Origin: Bursaphelenchus xylophilus
Taxonomy: Eukaryota; Nematoda; Chromadorea; Rhabditida; Aphelenchoididae
Direction: 5' to 3'
Length of the DNA stretch: 64,000 bases
Assembly: GCA_904066235.2 (NCBI GenBank)
Contig: CAJFCV020000005.1
Span: forward strand, 1,116,001 to 1,180,000
Shown: positions 31,351 through 43,988 of the stretch, piece by piece
How the letters are laid out: the number at the start of each line of letters is the position of its first letter
Numbering within the stretch: position 1 is the first letter of the stretch
Made by a program: the position numbers and the translations under genes
Notes under the pieces: generated by a model
The model's input: the letters and a program-made list of their open reading frames with translations, nothing else
Databases searched by the model: none
Told to the model about the DNA's origin: nothing

Positions 31351-31812
31351 TTTTTTTTTGAAAAATTGAATCTTTCGGGAAATATTGAAGGTTTAGAAAA
31401 AATCATTTGTAAAATACGATTGCTTAAAAATCTGCTATTAAAAAAAGGATTTTTTTCATGTTGTATCTAGTCCAAATGTTCATTCCTAAAAATTTCGACT
31501 CTTTGCAGGGACTGGCGGTGAACAAAAAAATCATTGAGAGAGACTATGAGAAATGGAGAGACGGTTAGTAAAAAAAAAGATTTTCAACTTTATCTTTGTG
31601 AATGTTTCGTTGAAAAAAATCGTTAATGACTTTTTGAACTAAAACGAAGAAATGTAAAATACGACAATTACAATTACCAATCACATTTTTTTCACTAAAA
31701 TTATAAGACATTTCAACAGCCCTTTTTTCAATATATGCCGAGATTTCAAACGAGAAATTTTTCTGCCACAAATCCACATTATTTTCCCGACATACCGATA
31801 AGTCATCGTATC
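31351..31812. other. No gene recognised
   Basis: GTAAAATACG at 31,409 and 31,654. A lone MITE family 2 right end (ATTATTTTCCCGACA) lies at about 31,780. Confidence 0.4.
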
Positions 31813-31914
31813 AGTCTGTCGGGAAAATAATGAGCACTCTGCCGCATCAAAAATCGCATCGCGGGCGAGAAAATGAAATGTACCACAACGTGCTCATTAT
31901 TTTCCCGACAGACT
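31813..31914. mobile_element. MITE family 2, copy 2
   Basis: 102 bp, AGTCTGTCGGGAAAATAATG and its reverse complement at the ends. Confidence 0.8.
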
Positions 31915-32833
31915 AATAATTCGCAAAATCGCAACTTTACTTTTTCTCCTCACTGTACTATTATCGTCGTTCGCAACGATCATAAAGTCTACACTTTCTT
32001 CGACGACTTTATGAGCTCATCGAAAAATGGTCCGATTTCCGATCGTCTTTCCCATCACTCCATTCGAAAAGCGGAAAAGTGCACGAAACATTGCTCGATA
32101 AGAATGGTCAATGGTTAAAACGTCTAAATGGTGGTATGATCAGCCACGAGGAGCAATGTTTTGTTTGTTTTGGAGACAGAGTTTATTTGGAACACGTTTT
32201 CTGTGGCGGCTAATGAAAAAAGTTTATAAAAAGAAGAAAAAAAAGTTGAACTTGTGGGATAAGACCTGTTATAGTTCCTAAGGGCAATGCTCGAAGCGAG
32301 AGGTTCATAGTTTCTTCAAATTTTGCATGAATGCCCTATATGAGCCACAAATCAATTTTTGGAAATTTTGGCTTTCACTTTGCATGCGCAGCCGAGATAT
32401 TCAACGATCTGTGCGGTCAAGAGAGTACGTAGAACTCGGAGAGCAATCACAGAAGGGTACTCTTTGGCCAATCTTTGCCAGTCTCTCACTGAAAAAATTG
32501 ATTTTGATATTCTTCACCCTCGCGGGAGTATAGAAAATGAGGAGAGACGGTTAGAGAGAAAAAACCTTTTTCCGCAAAATCTACACCGCTTGTAAATGGG
32601 AAAGCTTGCAAAAGCGCGAGCTAAAATTTACAGTAACTGAAATACAGCCAAGGCAGAGCTTGCATGCAAAATTTATGGAAAATATGGACGTGTTATCTTG
32701 AACATTACGCTCATTAACTGTAATTCTCAACTTCTTGCTTGCTTTTATCAATTTTTTGGAAGATTTCGGCCAAATTAAAAAAATCAGTATCCTCCATAAA
32801 AAATCTTTCTAATCACATTAAATCCACTTTTAT
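31915..32833. other. No gene recognised
   Basis: Short frames only. The sequence around 32,340-32,640 is related in style (CGCGAGCTAAAATTT) to MITE family 4 interiors. Confidence 0.35.
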
Positions 32834-32983
32834 CTGTCTGTCGGGAAAATAATGAGCAGTGTGTCCCACCGAAAATCACACGCCGAGAGAATGAATTGTG
32901 TTGCGGCCAAATCAAATGGCTTTTGACTTCAGTAACGCGATTGGAGAAATCTGACACTACGCTCATTATTTTCCCGACAGACT
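32834..32983. mobile_element. MITE family 2, copy 3
   Basis: 150 bp with CTGTCTGTCGGGAAAATAAT and ATTATTTTCCCGACAGACT ends. It abuts a MITE family 1 copy. Confidence 0.8.
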
Positions 32984-32984
32984 A

Positions 32985-33182
32985 CAGTGTCGAACCTGAT
33001 CCATTGGCAAGAAACGTACCATTTTGCATACGGTAAGTATCAAAAAAGGTGGCAAAATGCCTCCCTCCCAAGTGAAAAAACTTCGATTTTTTTCACTTGG
33101 AGATGGAGGTATTTTGCCACATTTTTTGATACTTTCCGGATGAAAAATGGTACGTGTTTTGCCACTGGATCAAGTCCCCCCA
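32985..33182. mobile_element. Foldback MITE family 1, copy 2
   Basis: CAGTGTCGAACCTGATCCAT on the left, CACTGGATCAAGTCCCCC on the right; starts immediately after the family 2 copy. Confidence 0.75.
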
Positions 33183-33646
33183 CTATAATATACTTTCAAA
33201 TTTTCACTTTCCACTATATACTCAAGGTCATAGATCATATCAATTCGCGCTATCTCTAAAAGTTGTTTATTCTCGAAGCTTTTTTTTATGATTGTAAAGT
33301 AATTTCGCTTTAACAGTTTCACGAAACTTCCATTTCTTTTTTCCACAAAAATAAACGTTCATACACTTTTACGTTTTGTCATGTTTGAAATAAATTGTAT
33401 TGATAAATGGATTTTTTCAGTGATTTCTTTACTACTGACCGTTTTTTGGCGTTATCAGTAACAAAAGGAATAAAAAATGATAATTCCTCGGTTTTTTTGC
33501 ACAGAGAAATTTTGATTGCATTGTACTCTAGGAAAAACGATCAAAAAACATTGATTTTTGATAACAAAAATAAAAAAGAGCAGTTTAATATCCATCGCTT
33601 AGATTTTCTAAATTATAGTTCATTATTTTCCCGGTAGACTTATATC
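33183..33646. other. No gene recognised
   Basis: Ends with a solitary family 2 right end (CATTATTTTCCCGGTAGACT) directly before the next copy. Confidence 0.4.
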
Positions 33647-33782
33647 AGTCCGTCGGGAAAATAATGTGGATTTAAGCCTCGCCTCATCGCAGTCGCGCAC
33701 CAATTCTCAGCGGCTAGCCGTCGCAAAGCGATGACGGTCGATTCAAAACGCGACGAATCCACATTATTTTCCCGACAAGCTG
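33647..33782. mobile_element. MITE family 2, copy 4
   Basis: AGTCCGTCGGGAAAATAATG on the left, ATTATTTTCCCGACAAGCTG on the right. Confidence 0.75.
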
Positions 33783-34649
33783 ATATCACCTCTTGAAAAT
33801 TTTAGCAGATATATTCAAAGCATTTTTGCAAATGAGAGAGCCCAGAAATTGTACCCGATTTTTTTCAAATCTCTTATCATCGCATCTTGTATGTACAACT
33901 ACAGCCTTTTAGTTGTCTTTATAGCACTCCTCTCCCTCCCATCATAAAATGAGATTAACGAGGATCACGAAAACCCCCGAGTTTTCCGTGAGAACACGTT
34001 TTTCTCATTTATCATGGACGTTTTTCGCACTCAAAACTTTTCAACGTGACTTACAACAAGGATGTTTAAAGTCACGCCATTTTTAAAGTTCGTCTTGTCA
34101 TAATTGGATTAGCGGATTAGTCTTGTTGCTGTAGTCTTTAACCACGTAAATTTTAATTTCAGTTTTGTCAAAATTTCAATTAAAAATTGGGTATTTTTTA
34201 TTATTTTTTATTTTTTTATAAATTTCGAAATAAATTTTCCCAAAAAAAAACGTCATTTTTATAATCTTTTCGGTCTCTTTTATCTTTTTCTCGCACGCAA
34301 ATCCCGACCATGTGCTTTATAATTCCATAAATCACGAGCTGTTCAAACTCCGAATTGCACAAGTAAAAGATCGCGTTTTTTCGGAGGCCTCTTTTCCCGA
34401 ACGTGAGGAAATGAATGCATTTTTTTACGAGGGAACTCCCACCCCACGTGGTCCGGGAGGGCTTGGAATTGTGAGGAAGAGCCTTTAAAGCAGACATTGA
34501 ACAGACTTTTTCATTCGTTTTTCGGAATGCTTTGGTATTTCGAGTGTTTGTTTAGACGAAAAGTGGGATTTTTGATCGGCAAAAGGGATGTCTAGATATA
34601 AAATACTATTGTAAATAAATGGTAAACTTGTCTACAATAAAAATTTATG
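33783..34649. other. No gene recognised
   Basis: A 93-codon minus-strand frame at 34,216-34,497 has no recognised motif and no supporting splice context. Confidence 0.4.
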
Positions 34650-34786
34650 CAAAACCTCTCTATAACGAATAATTTTAAAGGCCCAAAAAGGCAATTTCAA
34701 GCAAAAATTAAACACCGAGTAACAAAATCTTTCTATAACGAACATATTTTTGATCGCTTGCAATTCGTTATACAGAGGTTTCACTG
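34650..34786. mobile_element. Pogo/Tigger-like MITE remnant
   Basis: Right end reads TTCGTTATACAGAGGTTTCACTG followed by TA; the left end has ACCTCTCTATAACGAA. The motif CAGTGAAACCTC...ATAACGAA is typical of pogo-group terminal repeats, which duplicate TA. Related TATAACGAA pieces continue to about 35,105. Confidence 0.55.
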
Positions 34787-36474
34787 TAAATGCGCAGTGT
34801 TTTTACAGCCGGACCTCTGCATAAGGCATTCCGAAAAACCATTAAAAATATTCGTAATAGGCAGGTTTTGTTGTCGGCAGGTTATTTGGTTTAAAATTGC
34901 CGCATGAGGCGTCTAAAATCGTCCGTTATAGACAAGTTCCGTTGTACAAAAGTTTGTTCTACGGAGTTTTCGCAGTAAAATGGAAGCTCTGTAGAACAAA
35001 CTCTCCTACAACAAAATCTCTTTATAACGGACCATTTTAGACGCCTCAAAAGGTAATTTTAAGCCAAATTAACCACCGCCAACGAAACCCGCCTATAACG
35101 AATATTTTTTTTTATTTTGTGACTCGTTGTAAAGTTTTCTAACCCTAAAAATTTCATTTTGAACTTTGTGACCGTCATGTTTCAAGTCATATTCCCTATC
35201 TGTTTTCAAACCACAAAAATCCAAAAGTTCTTTAACGTTTTCTCGATCTTTCTCCACTTTTTTCCCATCGAACACCCACATTCGACATTATCTTCCACTT
35301 GACTCACACCCCTCTGCGATCACGTTTTCGAGTTTCGGAAACTTGATCTGACCATTGACGTCATCACTTATTCCCTTCTCGGTTTCATATAGTACAGTTG
35401 AACTTCTGTACTAGTAATCACAATTTCTAAATTTTGTTCATCTTGAAATTTTCAAAAAGTGAACACAATGCGTCATGACACAAATTTCGAGAATCCGGCC
35501 AGACTTTTGATAACAAGTGATTAAGCATTCGGAATTCGAAATTTGAATCATATAATTTTTGAAAAATGCACTAATGATCCAAAAATCAAAATTTTTGGAA
35601 ATTTGATCAGATTGTAAAATACGAAAAATGAAGTTTTCACAAGACTAAAATTTTTCAAAATTTCGTCATCACGACTAATTTTTTGTAAATTTTATTAACC
35701 ATTGCCCTAAACAACATAACTTTTGATTTTTTCTATACTGTGACAGTTCAAAATTTAGTGCCTTACAAGAAATAAAGTCCCAACAATCCTTGTTTACGAT
35801 TCCCCATCAAAAACATTGTTTTTCCATCCAGAAAGAAGCAAAAAATCACTATTTCAGGGTGATTCCACCCTCGTCCCCACCGATTTAATCGCTGTTTTTA
35901 TTTTTATTTTTGTGGTTTCGAGGACATTCCGGGGGATGTCTTAAGACGGCCTGGAACTCCCTCTTTTTTCGTTTTTTTCCTTCCCGGATCGTCGAAAACA
36001 TCCAGTGAGAAAGGGCTTCCTTCTTGAGAGCCTGAGGGCTCAAATTTTCTAGTGTTTGACCGCAACGAGTCTTTGTTTGTATTAGCTGGATTACACGGTC
36101 ACAAAAAAAAGTTTAGCAAGTTTTTGATACTGTTTATCTTTTACTGGCGTAATTAGAACAAAACTGTAGACTTTAACCGCAGACTGTGCTGAACAACCTT
36201 TTTGAAATTCGAAAAGTAATCGAATTTACTTTCTACTTTCTGTTTTTTCCCTTATTTTTCATGTCTGACCACTCAAAACCACGTAGTAAACTTACCTAAT
36301 AAAAACATTCCCGTGTTCTTTGAACTATGGGTTCGGAAAAAAGTTTGATGGTTATCAACACGTTGGTGTACTTTTATTTCAACAAAGGAGATTTTAGTTT
36401 CACATTTCACAAGGCAAGTGCTCAAAGTTCGGCTTTCAAAATTTATTCAAATTCCGCACGTCTCGTCTGTGTAG
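34787..36474. other. No gene recognised
   Basis: Pogo-like pieces to about 35,105, then AT-rich sequence with one GTAAAATACG (35,614). Confidence 0.4.
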
Positions 36475-37171
36475 GAAAAATAACTGCAAGGGGAACTGAA
36501 AAGAGGGTAATTGTAAATTCAAGTGTAAAAAACGCCTCAGGTGACTGTTGAAAATCAATATTGAGAAAAACGTCTAAATTTCGAGGGCTACAAAAAATGG
36601 GAGTTTACGGGAAATGCGATTTTGGAGGATGATTTCAAAAAGGAAATGATGAAGAAACAATGCTCGGATTTGCTTCAAACTCTGCCTATCTCATCTATCT
36701 GGGCCATAAATCAATTGTTGAAATTTTTAGCTTCCGCTTTCCAGACGTAGCCGAAATATTCAACTGTCTTTGCAGCCGAGAAACTATGAAAATGAGGAAA
36801 CGGCAGTTAGAGAGTGCGGAAAGCTTATTTCTCTGACCAACCCTCCTCATTTTCCATAGTCTCTCGTCTGCAAAAATTGTTGAATATCTCGGCTAGGCCT
36901 GTAAAGCGGAAGCTAAAAAATTTCAACAATTGATTTATAGCCCACATATATGAGACAGGCAAAATTTGAAGAAAATCTGAGCATTGTCTCTCCATCATTT
37001 CCCTTTTGAAATCACTCTCCAAAATCGCATTTCCCGTAAATTCCCACTTTTGTAGCCCTCGAAATTTACGTGCCTTCCTCAATATTGATTTTCAAAAATC
37101 GCCTGCAGCGTTTTTTAAACTTGAATTTACCATTACCATGTTTCTAGTTCCCTTTGCAGTAATTTTTCCGG
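36475..37171. mobile_element. Foldback element, about 700 bp
   Basis: The left arm (GAAAATCAATATTGAGAAAA, TTTCGAGGGCTACAAAAAAT) is mirrored by the right arm (TTTTGTAGCCCTCGAAATTT, AATATTGATTTTCAAAAATC). No ORF. Confidence 0.75.
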
Positions 37172-37470
37172 CGGGGATTTTCCAGCTGATCAAGCGAACA
37201 TTGAATAATATAATCCGCTGACCTACTTATTCATTGGAAAAATGGGAAAGAAACTCTCCTGTTAATCGAAATGGGAATTGAGTTTTTTTTTTGGGAACGG
37301 AAATCAAATGGGCAGGGCTTAACGAACAACCATCTTTGTTAAGAAACTACAATTTAAACCACAAATCTACTTACGAAGTCTTTATAAAGCCGTTCTGAAC
37401 TCAGAGTAAATCTCGCTAAGTAGTTCGAAAACCAAAGTCCTTGTCAAATTTCATGAGTAATATTGTTTTA
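37172..37470. other. No gene recognised
   Basis: Single-copy spacer between two foldback elements. Confidence 0.35.
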
Positions 37471-37908
37471 AAACGCACTTCGCGAGTTGCTGAAGCAGGC
37501 TCAAATGGGGGTCTGCCCTAGAAATTGACCCCCACTTTTTTTTGTCTTAACTGATGACATATAGGATGGTAAAGAACTTGGTGAATTTTTTTCGAAAAAT
37601 TCGCCATCATGACCGAGATATGACGTATTTATTGAATTTCGTTTAATGTGGTATATTGTACTGATTTATCGCCGAAACATCTCAGAGCTGTGTATATATA
37701 CGTTATTGGCCATGCTGAACAACTTTGTAATTGACCCGAAATTTGTCAGGTTACTGTAACATACCGTAACGCCCATGCTCAATCAAAAAATCTCGATTTT
37801 CTCGATTTTTTTCAATAATTTTCTCAGAATTTTTTTTCATTTTTGGAATCAGCATCAAATTCTGCATCGGATAGGCTATATCCGCATCTCCAGATAGGTG
37901 TACAAAAA

Positions 37909-37979
37909 TGTCGTGGCGCAACCGGTAGTGGGTCGGACTAACATTCAAAAGGTCCCGGGTTCGAGTCCGGGTGGAAGCA
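37909..37979 (+). tRNA. tRNA-like (pseudo) unit, left arm
   Basis: A-box-like TGGCGCAACCGG, B box GGTTCGAGTCC inside a perfect CCGGG/CCGGG T stem, and a U33-like T before AAC at the anticodon position. Anticodon and acceptor stems pair poorly, so a working tRNA is unlikely. Wording resembles tRNA-Arg-type 5' halves. Confidence 0.55.
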
Positions 37980-38840
37980 TAAATGCTCAAACGCGCTGGA
38001 AATTCTCCCAAAACAGTTGTAATGGATTGGAACTATGTTAAAAATAAATAATAATTAACGTTTTTCCCTAAAAAGGCTAAATTTTGGATTTTACGAAATT
38101 TTTGAAAATCATGATTTTTGTGGGCCCAAATCTGCCGAAGAAATAAAAAAATTTTGTTAGCGATTTTTTTGTTTAGAAACAACACAGGGCATATATAAAG
38201 ACTATTCCTCAGAGGATTTCGCTCAATTTTGCCCAAAACACCAAAAACTTGCACCTTTTCGTTTTAATCGGAGAGCCCCGTCAGAACCCAGTAAGCCGAA
38301 GTGACGTCATTCAAACGTGGATACACATGTTTTTCACTATGGGGAGTCGAATTTTTACCAAATTTTACAAGATTGAACACTGTAACATCATGAAATATGT
38401 GAATATCTACAAATTTTATAATGTAAAATTTTTTGTGGAAAATTTTCGCGGCTGTCAGAAAACCATTTAAAGGCAGCGCAAAAAACTGCTCTAGAAAAAT
38501 TGGAAACGTTTCCGCGTAGGAACGTCTGAAAATCATAATTTCAATTTTTTGTCAAATGACAAAATACGAAAATTTTTTGGTGTCTTGGGCAAAATTGAGC
38601 GAAATCCTCTGAGGAATAGTCTTTATATATGCCCTGTGTTGTTTCTAAACAAAAAAATCGCTAACAAAAAATTTTTATTTCTTCGGCAGATTTGGGCCCA
38701 CAAAAATCATGATTTTCAAAAATTTCGTAAAATCCAAAATTTAGCCTTTTTAGGGAAAAACGTTAATTATTATTTATTTTTAACATAGTTCCAATCCATT
38801 ACAACTGTTTTGGGAGAATTTCCAGCGCGTTTGAGCATTT

Positions 38841-38912
38841 ATGCTTCCACCCGGACTCGAACCCGGGACCTTTTGAATGGTAGTCCGACCCACTACCGGT
38901 TGCGCCACGACA
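38841..38912 (-). tRNA. tRNA-like (pseudo) unit, right arm
   Basis: Mirror copy of the left-arm unit, differing by one base near the anticodon stem (GGACTACC for GGACTAAC). Confidence 0.55.
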
Positions 38913-39342
38913 TTTTTGTACACCTATCTGGAGATGCGGATATAGCCTATCCGATGCAGAATTTGATGCTGATTCCAAAAATGAAAAAAAATTCCGAGAA
39001 AATTATTGAAAAAAATCGAGAAAATCGAGATTTTTTGATTGAGCATGGGCGTTACGGTATGTTACAGTAACCTGACAAATTTCGGGTCAATTACAAAGTT
39101 GTTCAGCATGGCCAATAACGTATATATACACAGCTCTGAGATGTTTCGGCGATAAATCAGTACAATATACCACATTAAACGAAATTCAATAAATACGTCA
39201 TATCTCGGTCATGATGACGAATTTTTAGAAAAAAATTCACCGAGTTCTTTAGCATCCTATATGTCATCAGTTAAGACAAAAAAAAGTGGGGGTCAATTTC
39301 TAGGGCAGACCCCCCTTCCACAGCTCGCGAAGTGCGTTTTAA

Positions 39343-41999
39343 GTGGATAAAAGTATTAAAAATCAGCTTTCGAAAACAAACCCGGGGATTTCGTGACATT
39401 TCACTATTTCGAAAGTTTAATGGCATGCTTCACTTGTTTTAAACCCCCCTCATTTCTCTGCTATCCCTTGTGATTCTGTTGTTTTACAGGTAAAATTTTG
39501 CCAAGAGATTTTTCGATTTTTATATTTTTGATTTTCCCCAACTTCGGCAAGATTATCGAGTAGGCTATGGTCAATGAAATGCAATATTAATTTCCCGATT
39601 TTAAAAATTTTTACTTTTGAATGGTACTTGTAAAAAAATTAATTCTCAAAACACATTTGATCGTATAAAATGTCGTCTAAATGAAGATTTTTGTCCTTAG
39701 AATGTTACGCCATTCTTGAGGAGTTTATACTACTCTTAAAATACGTATTTCATTTTATTTTAACCTTTAATACTACATATTTCCAAAAAGATCAAAATTT
39801 CTCCCGAAATATCATCGGAAACAAAACCGAAAACATCGCTCATTGGTCATCGTATTATTTTTTACCTTTCATGACGATCTCTGATGTCATTTCGGCTTGT
39901 TTTGTTTTCATTTCTCGCATTTTTCGCTCGAAAAAAACGTGACCGAAAAAAAACAACGAGAAAAAGTCAGCAAAGTTCCGGGTAAACGACTCTAACACCC
40001 GTCTTGCTACTACTAGTGAGTCTAAAACATAGTTTTATTAATGTTTTTGGGGGAATTTGTGAGATTTTAAGTTTTGTATTATCCATGGGGGATTTTTGAA
40101 TGATTTTGGTTATTCCAGCGCCCTCTTATGGTCTAAAAAATCATAATCTTGCTTCCGAAAGTCATTCGGAAAACAAGAATTAGCTTTTCTATCATTTTTT
40201 GAGATTTTAAGGCGACTTTTCACCTTATTTTAGCCAATTTTTGGCCAAAATCGCTAAATTTAGCCTCTAAACTGTTATTTTCTCGCCAAAATATTGGGAT
40301 ACATACTATAACCTAAATGTAGAAACGCATTTCAAACGTTCCTCCACCCTTTTTTCAACGATTTTTCAACTTTTGACCCAAATTCTACGCATTTTCTTCC
40401 ACATTTTTGCACTTTGTCTTCAATTCGAAAATATAAGAGCACTCAAACCACAGCGTCAGGCTATTTCTTATTTTGCAGGACTGAATCTTCTTTCTCGCCC
40501 CGCTTTTATCAGACCCGCAACATTAATTTAGTGTTCATAAAGATCAAAGTGCATCCGTTCCCTTCCCCCCTTTGTGCTCTGAGATACTAACACTGGTTTC
40601 AAAATTATTTTCAAACAAACTGAGTCAGACAAATAGTGGAACTCGCGAGATTAGAGTTTTTTTAATCTGGCCTGACCTAGTATAATATAATTTTTATACG
40701 AATTAGCATAAATTCGTATAGATTTTGAACCTTTGGGATTGCAAATCGTTTGTTGATCTGATTTCTGATATTATGAAAGGTTTTCATATCCAAAATTGGT
40801 CGCGTTTGATGTTACCTATGCAACGGCCTAGTGTAATATAAAAATTGCTCAAACTCTAGGATTTTAAAGTCTAAAATAACATCTTGCACCATATTCCACC
40901 TTTTATAATTGTTTCTAGACAAATCTTTCTTGCATTGATCACAAAAATCAATTAATTTTTATTACCCACCTAGTGTAATATAATTTTTGCCGAATTGACG
41001 ACTTTTAGACCTTTCCCAGAGTATTTTAAACTCTGGGTTATCACGTACAGCCCATCTATGATCATTAAACTCTCCATATGTTTACTTTCGCAATCGGAAA
41101 GGTCCACTTTCAACTATAACCATGTGCTTTCTCCCTTCAAACCCCATCTTATCACCCCAAAACACATCGTATCGCTGCAGCTAATAAACAAACATCGAGT
41201 TCCCCTTGCTTACTATTCGTATTGGGGAACTCCCCATTCGAGTTCACCCCGACGATAGCCCATTTTTCTCGGAAATTTCCGTCCTCGCACGGGAAACGGT
41301 ATAAAAGCCGAATGAAAGGGCAAATTCGTGGGAAGAACGGGGAATTTCCCGCGTTTTTCGACGACAAACTTTTACGAAGCAACTTGGGCGACGATATAAG
41401 CGCCATATTCGCGAAACTTCGTCGTATCTTCGTATCCATTTTTCGGAAGGAGAAATTGGAGGTGGCTGGTTTTTTCGAGGCGAAAAAAACGCGGATAAAA
41501 CCTATTATTAGTGGTGCGAACGTCACGAAGAGAGCTTGTTTATGTTCTAGAGAAGCTATTTATCGACATTTCGTGTGGTTTAGGTCATAAACTTTTGAGT
41601 TGTACCTAAAAATATTGTTTTAGGTGGTGAATTTAGAAGTCTCTCAAAAATTCCAATTATTTTGCCGAATACTGCCTTCTTTATGTAGAATCTGACATCT
41701 GCAGGTTATAAAACATTTGTATTTCCCGTATTTTACCCGTTTCCTCTAATTTCCGTTGGTTTACAACCAAAAACACAGTTTCTTAACCAAAATTGTCATT
41801 TTTCAATATTTTTATAAATTTTTCGCTAAAGAAACCATTGGATTTTTACAAATATGACACCTAAAGTAAGACACCAACGTATCACCTCACTTATTTTACA
41901 ATTTTCCCTCGTTTTCCCACAAAACCCCCTAAATTTTCGTCGAAAAGCCACACTTGACCCCAAATTGACCGGTCAACTCTTGCTCTGGCCGCTTCTCTC
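39343..41999. other. No gene supported
   Basis: Contains three CCTAGTRTAATATAA motifs (about 40,676, 40,829 and 40,969) and a less AT-rich patch (41,190-41,590) with overlapping frames of about 120 codons on both strands, neither recognised. One CGTATTTTAC at 41,727. Confidence 0.4.
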
Positions 42000-42784
42000 C
42001 AGCAGGGGTGGTCAGCAGACCCTATTTTTCCGATTTTCGGCCCGCGGCCCGGCCCGTCTAATCACCGGCCCGGCCCGGCCCGTCTAGTCTTTTTCCAGGC
42101 CCGGCCCGGCCCGGCCCGTGACGGGCCTGGCCCGGCCCGGCCCGGCCCGTGCAGGCCCGTCTATAGAGGGTTCTGCGAACTGCGCCCAGGCTCGGGATCT
42201 AAACTGAGGCAAAAAAGGCGTTGATCTAGCTAGTAAAGGATCAATGTGATAGTTTTGTGGTTCTATAATGGAACTATAGACTTGTAAACGTGTTAGAACT
42301 TGAGAAACAGCAACTATAACAACATCAATTAATTTTCCCGGCGCGAAAACAATGAATGCCAACGGTTTGGCATTGTAATTTAGACGGGCCGGGCCGGGCC
42401 GGAAAAAACCCCAGGCCCGCGGCCCGGCCCGGCCCGGCCCGTGACGGGCCCGGCCCGTTTGTAATTTTCCATTTTTGAGGCCGGCCGGCCCGTTTGGGCC
42501 GGGCCGGGCCGGCCCGGGCCGGGCCGGCCCGGCCCGCTGACCACCCCTGCTCTCCAGGGGTGGTCGGCGGGCCAGGCCGGCCCGGGCCGGGCCGGCCCGG
42601 GCCGGCCCGGCCCGGCCCAAACGGGCCGGCCGGCCTCAAAAATGGAAATTGACAAACGGGCCGGGCCCGTCACGGGCCGGGCCGGGCCGGGCCTGGAAAA
42701 AGACTAGACGGGCCGGGCCGGTCAATTAGACGGGCCGGGCCGCGGGCCGAAAATCGGAAAAATAGGGTCTGCTGACCACCCCTG
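42000..42784. mobile_element. Tandem pair of GC-rich hAT-like non-autonomous elements
   Basis: Ends CAGGGGTGGTCAGCAGACCC (left, after an extra CAG) and its reverse complement (right, ending CCACCCCTG at 42,784). Flanked by the 8-bp direct repeat CTTCTCTC (41,992-41,999 and 42,785-42,792), the target duplication size of the hAT superfamily. A second end-to-end junction at 42,541-42,563 (CCACCCCTG-CTCTC-CAGGGGTGG) splits it into units 42,000-42,549 and 42,555-42,784. Most of the interior is GGCCC/GGGCC tandem repeat. The long GC-rich open frames here are repeat translation, not genes. Confidence 0.75.
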
Positions 42785-42792
42785 CTTCTCTC

Positions 42793-43988
42793 GTGAAAAC
42801 ATTGTTTCGTCGGGCCTGCGGAAGGCCGAGAAATAATTGATCATGTTGCGTAGGACATGTCGAATGGTTTGTTTATTATTCGAGGCTTACTTCCGTTTTT
42901 TCTCATGTTTTTTCTCGGCCGTTTCATGATTTTCGGCCGAACATGAAGGCCTCTAGGACAAAGAGGGCGAAGAATAAGAAGATAATGGCGTGTTTAGGAC
43001 TGTAAAAGGGCACACTGGACCGCTGATGTCCTACGAAAATAATTTGGCTCTTGATCTTTCAAAATTTTTACAATTTTGTCAAATTTTCTAAGGCTCGGTC
43101 GAATAGGTGAAGGATAATATAAAAGCTCAAGAAAAAGTGGGAAATTGGTGCCCAAATTTTCCCGAGAGCAAGATTAGAGTGCATACTCTCTAGTGGAGCC
43201 AGTAAGTTTTTTTAAAAACTTTGTTTACTTGATTTTTAGACTCTTTTTCACCGGCTAGTATAATATCCGTTTCCTCTAATCAAATCCAATAAAACCGCTG
43301 CCATATGCTGAGAGTCGGATCATAAAACCGTGTGGAGTTTTTGTTTTACCGACCCGCACAGCTGGTATTTTCAAGGTTTTTTGTTTCCCTTTCGAAATGT
43401 CTGAAAAGTGCGGAAGATTTTTGCGAAAAGGGGCGTTCACGGGTCGAAGTTCTTCTTTTCCCCATTACATTCTACTCGCTCTTCGTTTTGAGGGAAATTT
43501 GAGGAGCTTTGGGGATTCAAATTCGATTTTTTTTGGGTTCGAACATCTGATGTTATCCATGACGATATTGGTGAATATCTCTTGAATTTTTGTGACATTC
43601 TTAGTGAGTCTAGTTGTAAATTCTGCACAGTGAGGTTGAAGTCGTATTTTGAAATTATCAGTTAGGTTTCGTGCCGATAATATTAATTTATATTACTTAG
43701 AGAAAATTCTTCGAAATTTTTTTCTTTTTCTTGTTTTTTGACCTTGCCCTTATGCCAAATGCTCGGAAATTCTGTTTATTTACAGTGCTTTAGTCGAAGT
43801 CGTCTATCACACATGCCATTTTTCCAATTTCCGCACTTCACCTGCAATTCTTTCGCGATTTTCGGCCGTGAACTTTGAGATTTGTGAAGGTCGGATGTAA
43901 ACATTCATTTTCAGCTTTTTTTGTTCGTTGTTGTCCCCACACTGATCCCGGTTCTGTTGTTGTCTCAAATAAACCCTCTCCGGTCATC
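42793..43988. other. Region upstream of lipin
   Basis: No gene seen. An acceptor-like TTTTCAG ends at 43,914, 74 nt before the lipin ATG; it could be a trans-splice site or the end of a 5'UTR intron. Confidence 0.45.

Larger units (their letters stand above)
37471..39342. mobile_element. 1.9-kb inverted-repeat element with a tRNA-like unit in each arm
   Basis: Arms 37,471-38,250 and 38,565-39,342 are close reverse complements; the loop is about 314 bp. Outer ends share AAACGCACTTCGCGAG and inner ends GGCAAAATTGAGCGAAATCC. Each arm contains a tRNA-like block. The open frames across that block are identical on both strands because of the symmetry and need not be coding. Confidence 0.85.

Noticed and set aside
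37751..38011. 86-codon frame repeated on both strands (also 38,810-39,070)
   Set aside because: It is read through the tRNA-like block in both arms of the inverted repeat; the tRNA-derived boxes explain its conservation.
41152..41590. Overlapping frames of about 120 codons on both strands
   Set aside because: No recognised motif, no intron signals and no reason to prefer one strand; probably a GC-richer patch.
42084..42673. Long Gly/Ala/Pro/Arg-rich open frames, up to 178 codons
   Set aside because: They are translation of the GGCCC tandem repeat in the hAT-like elements; several overlapping frames are open for the same reason.
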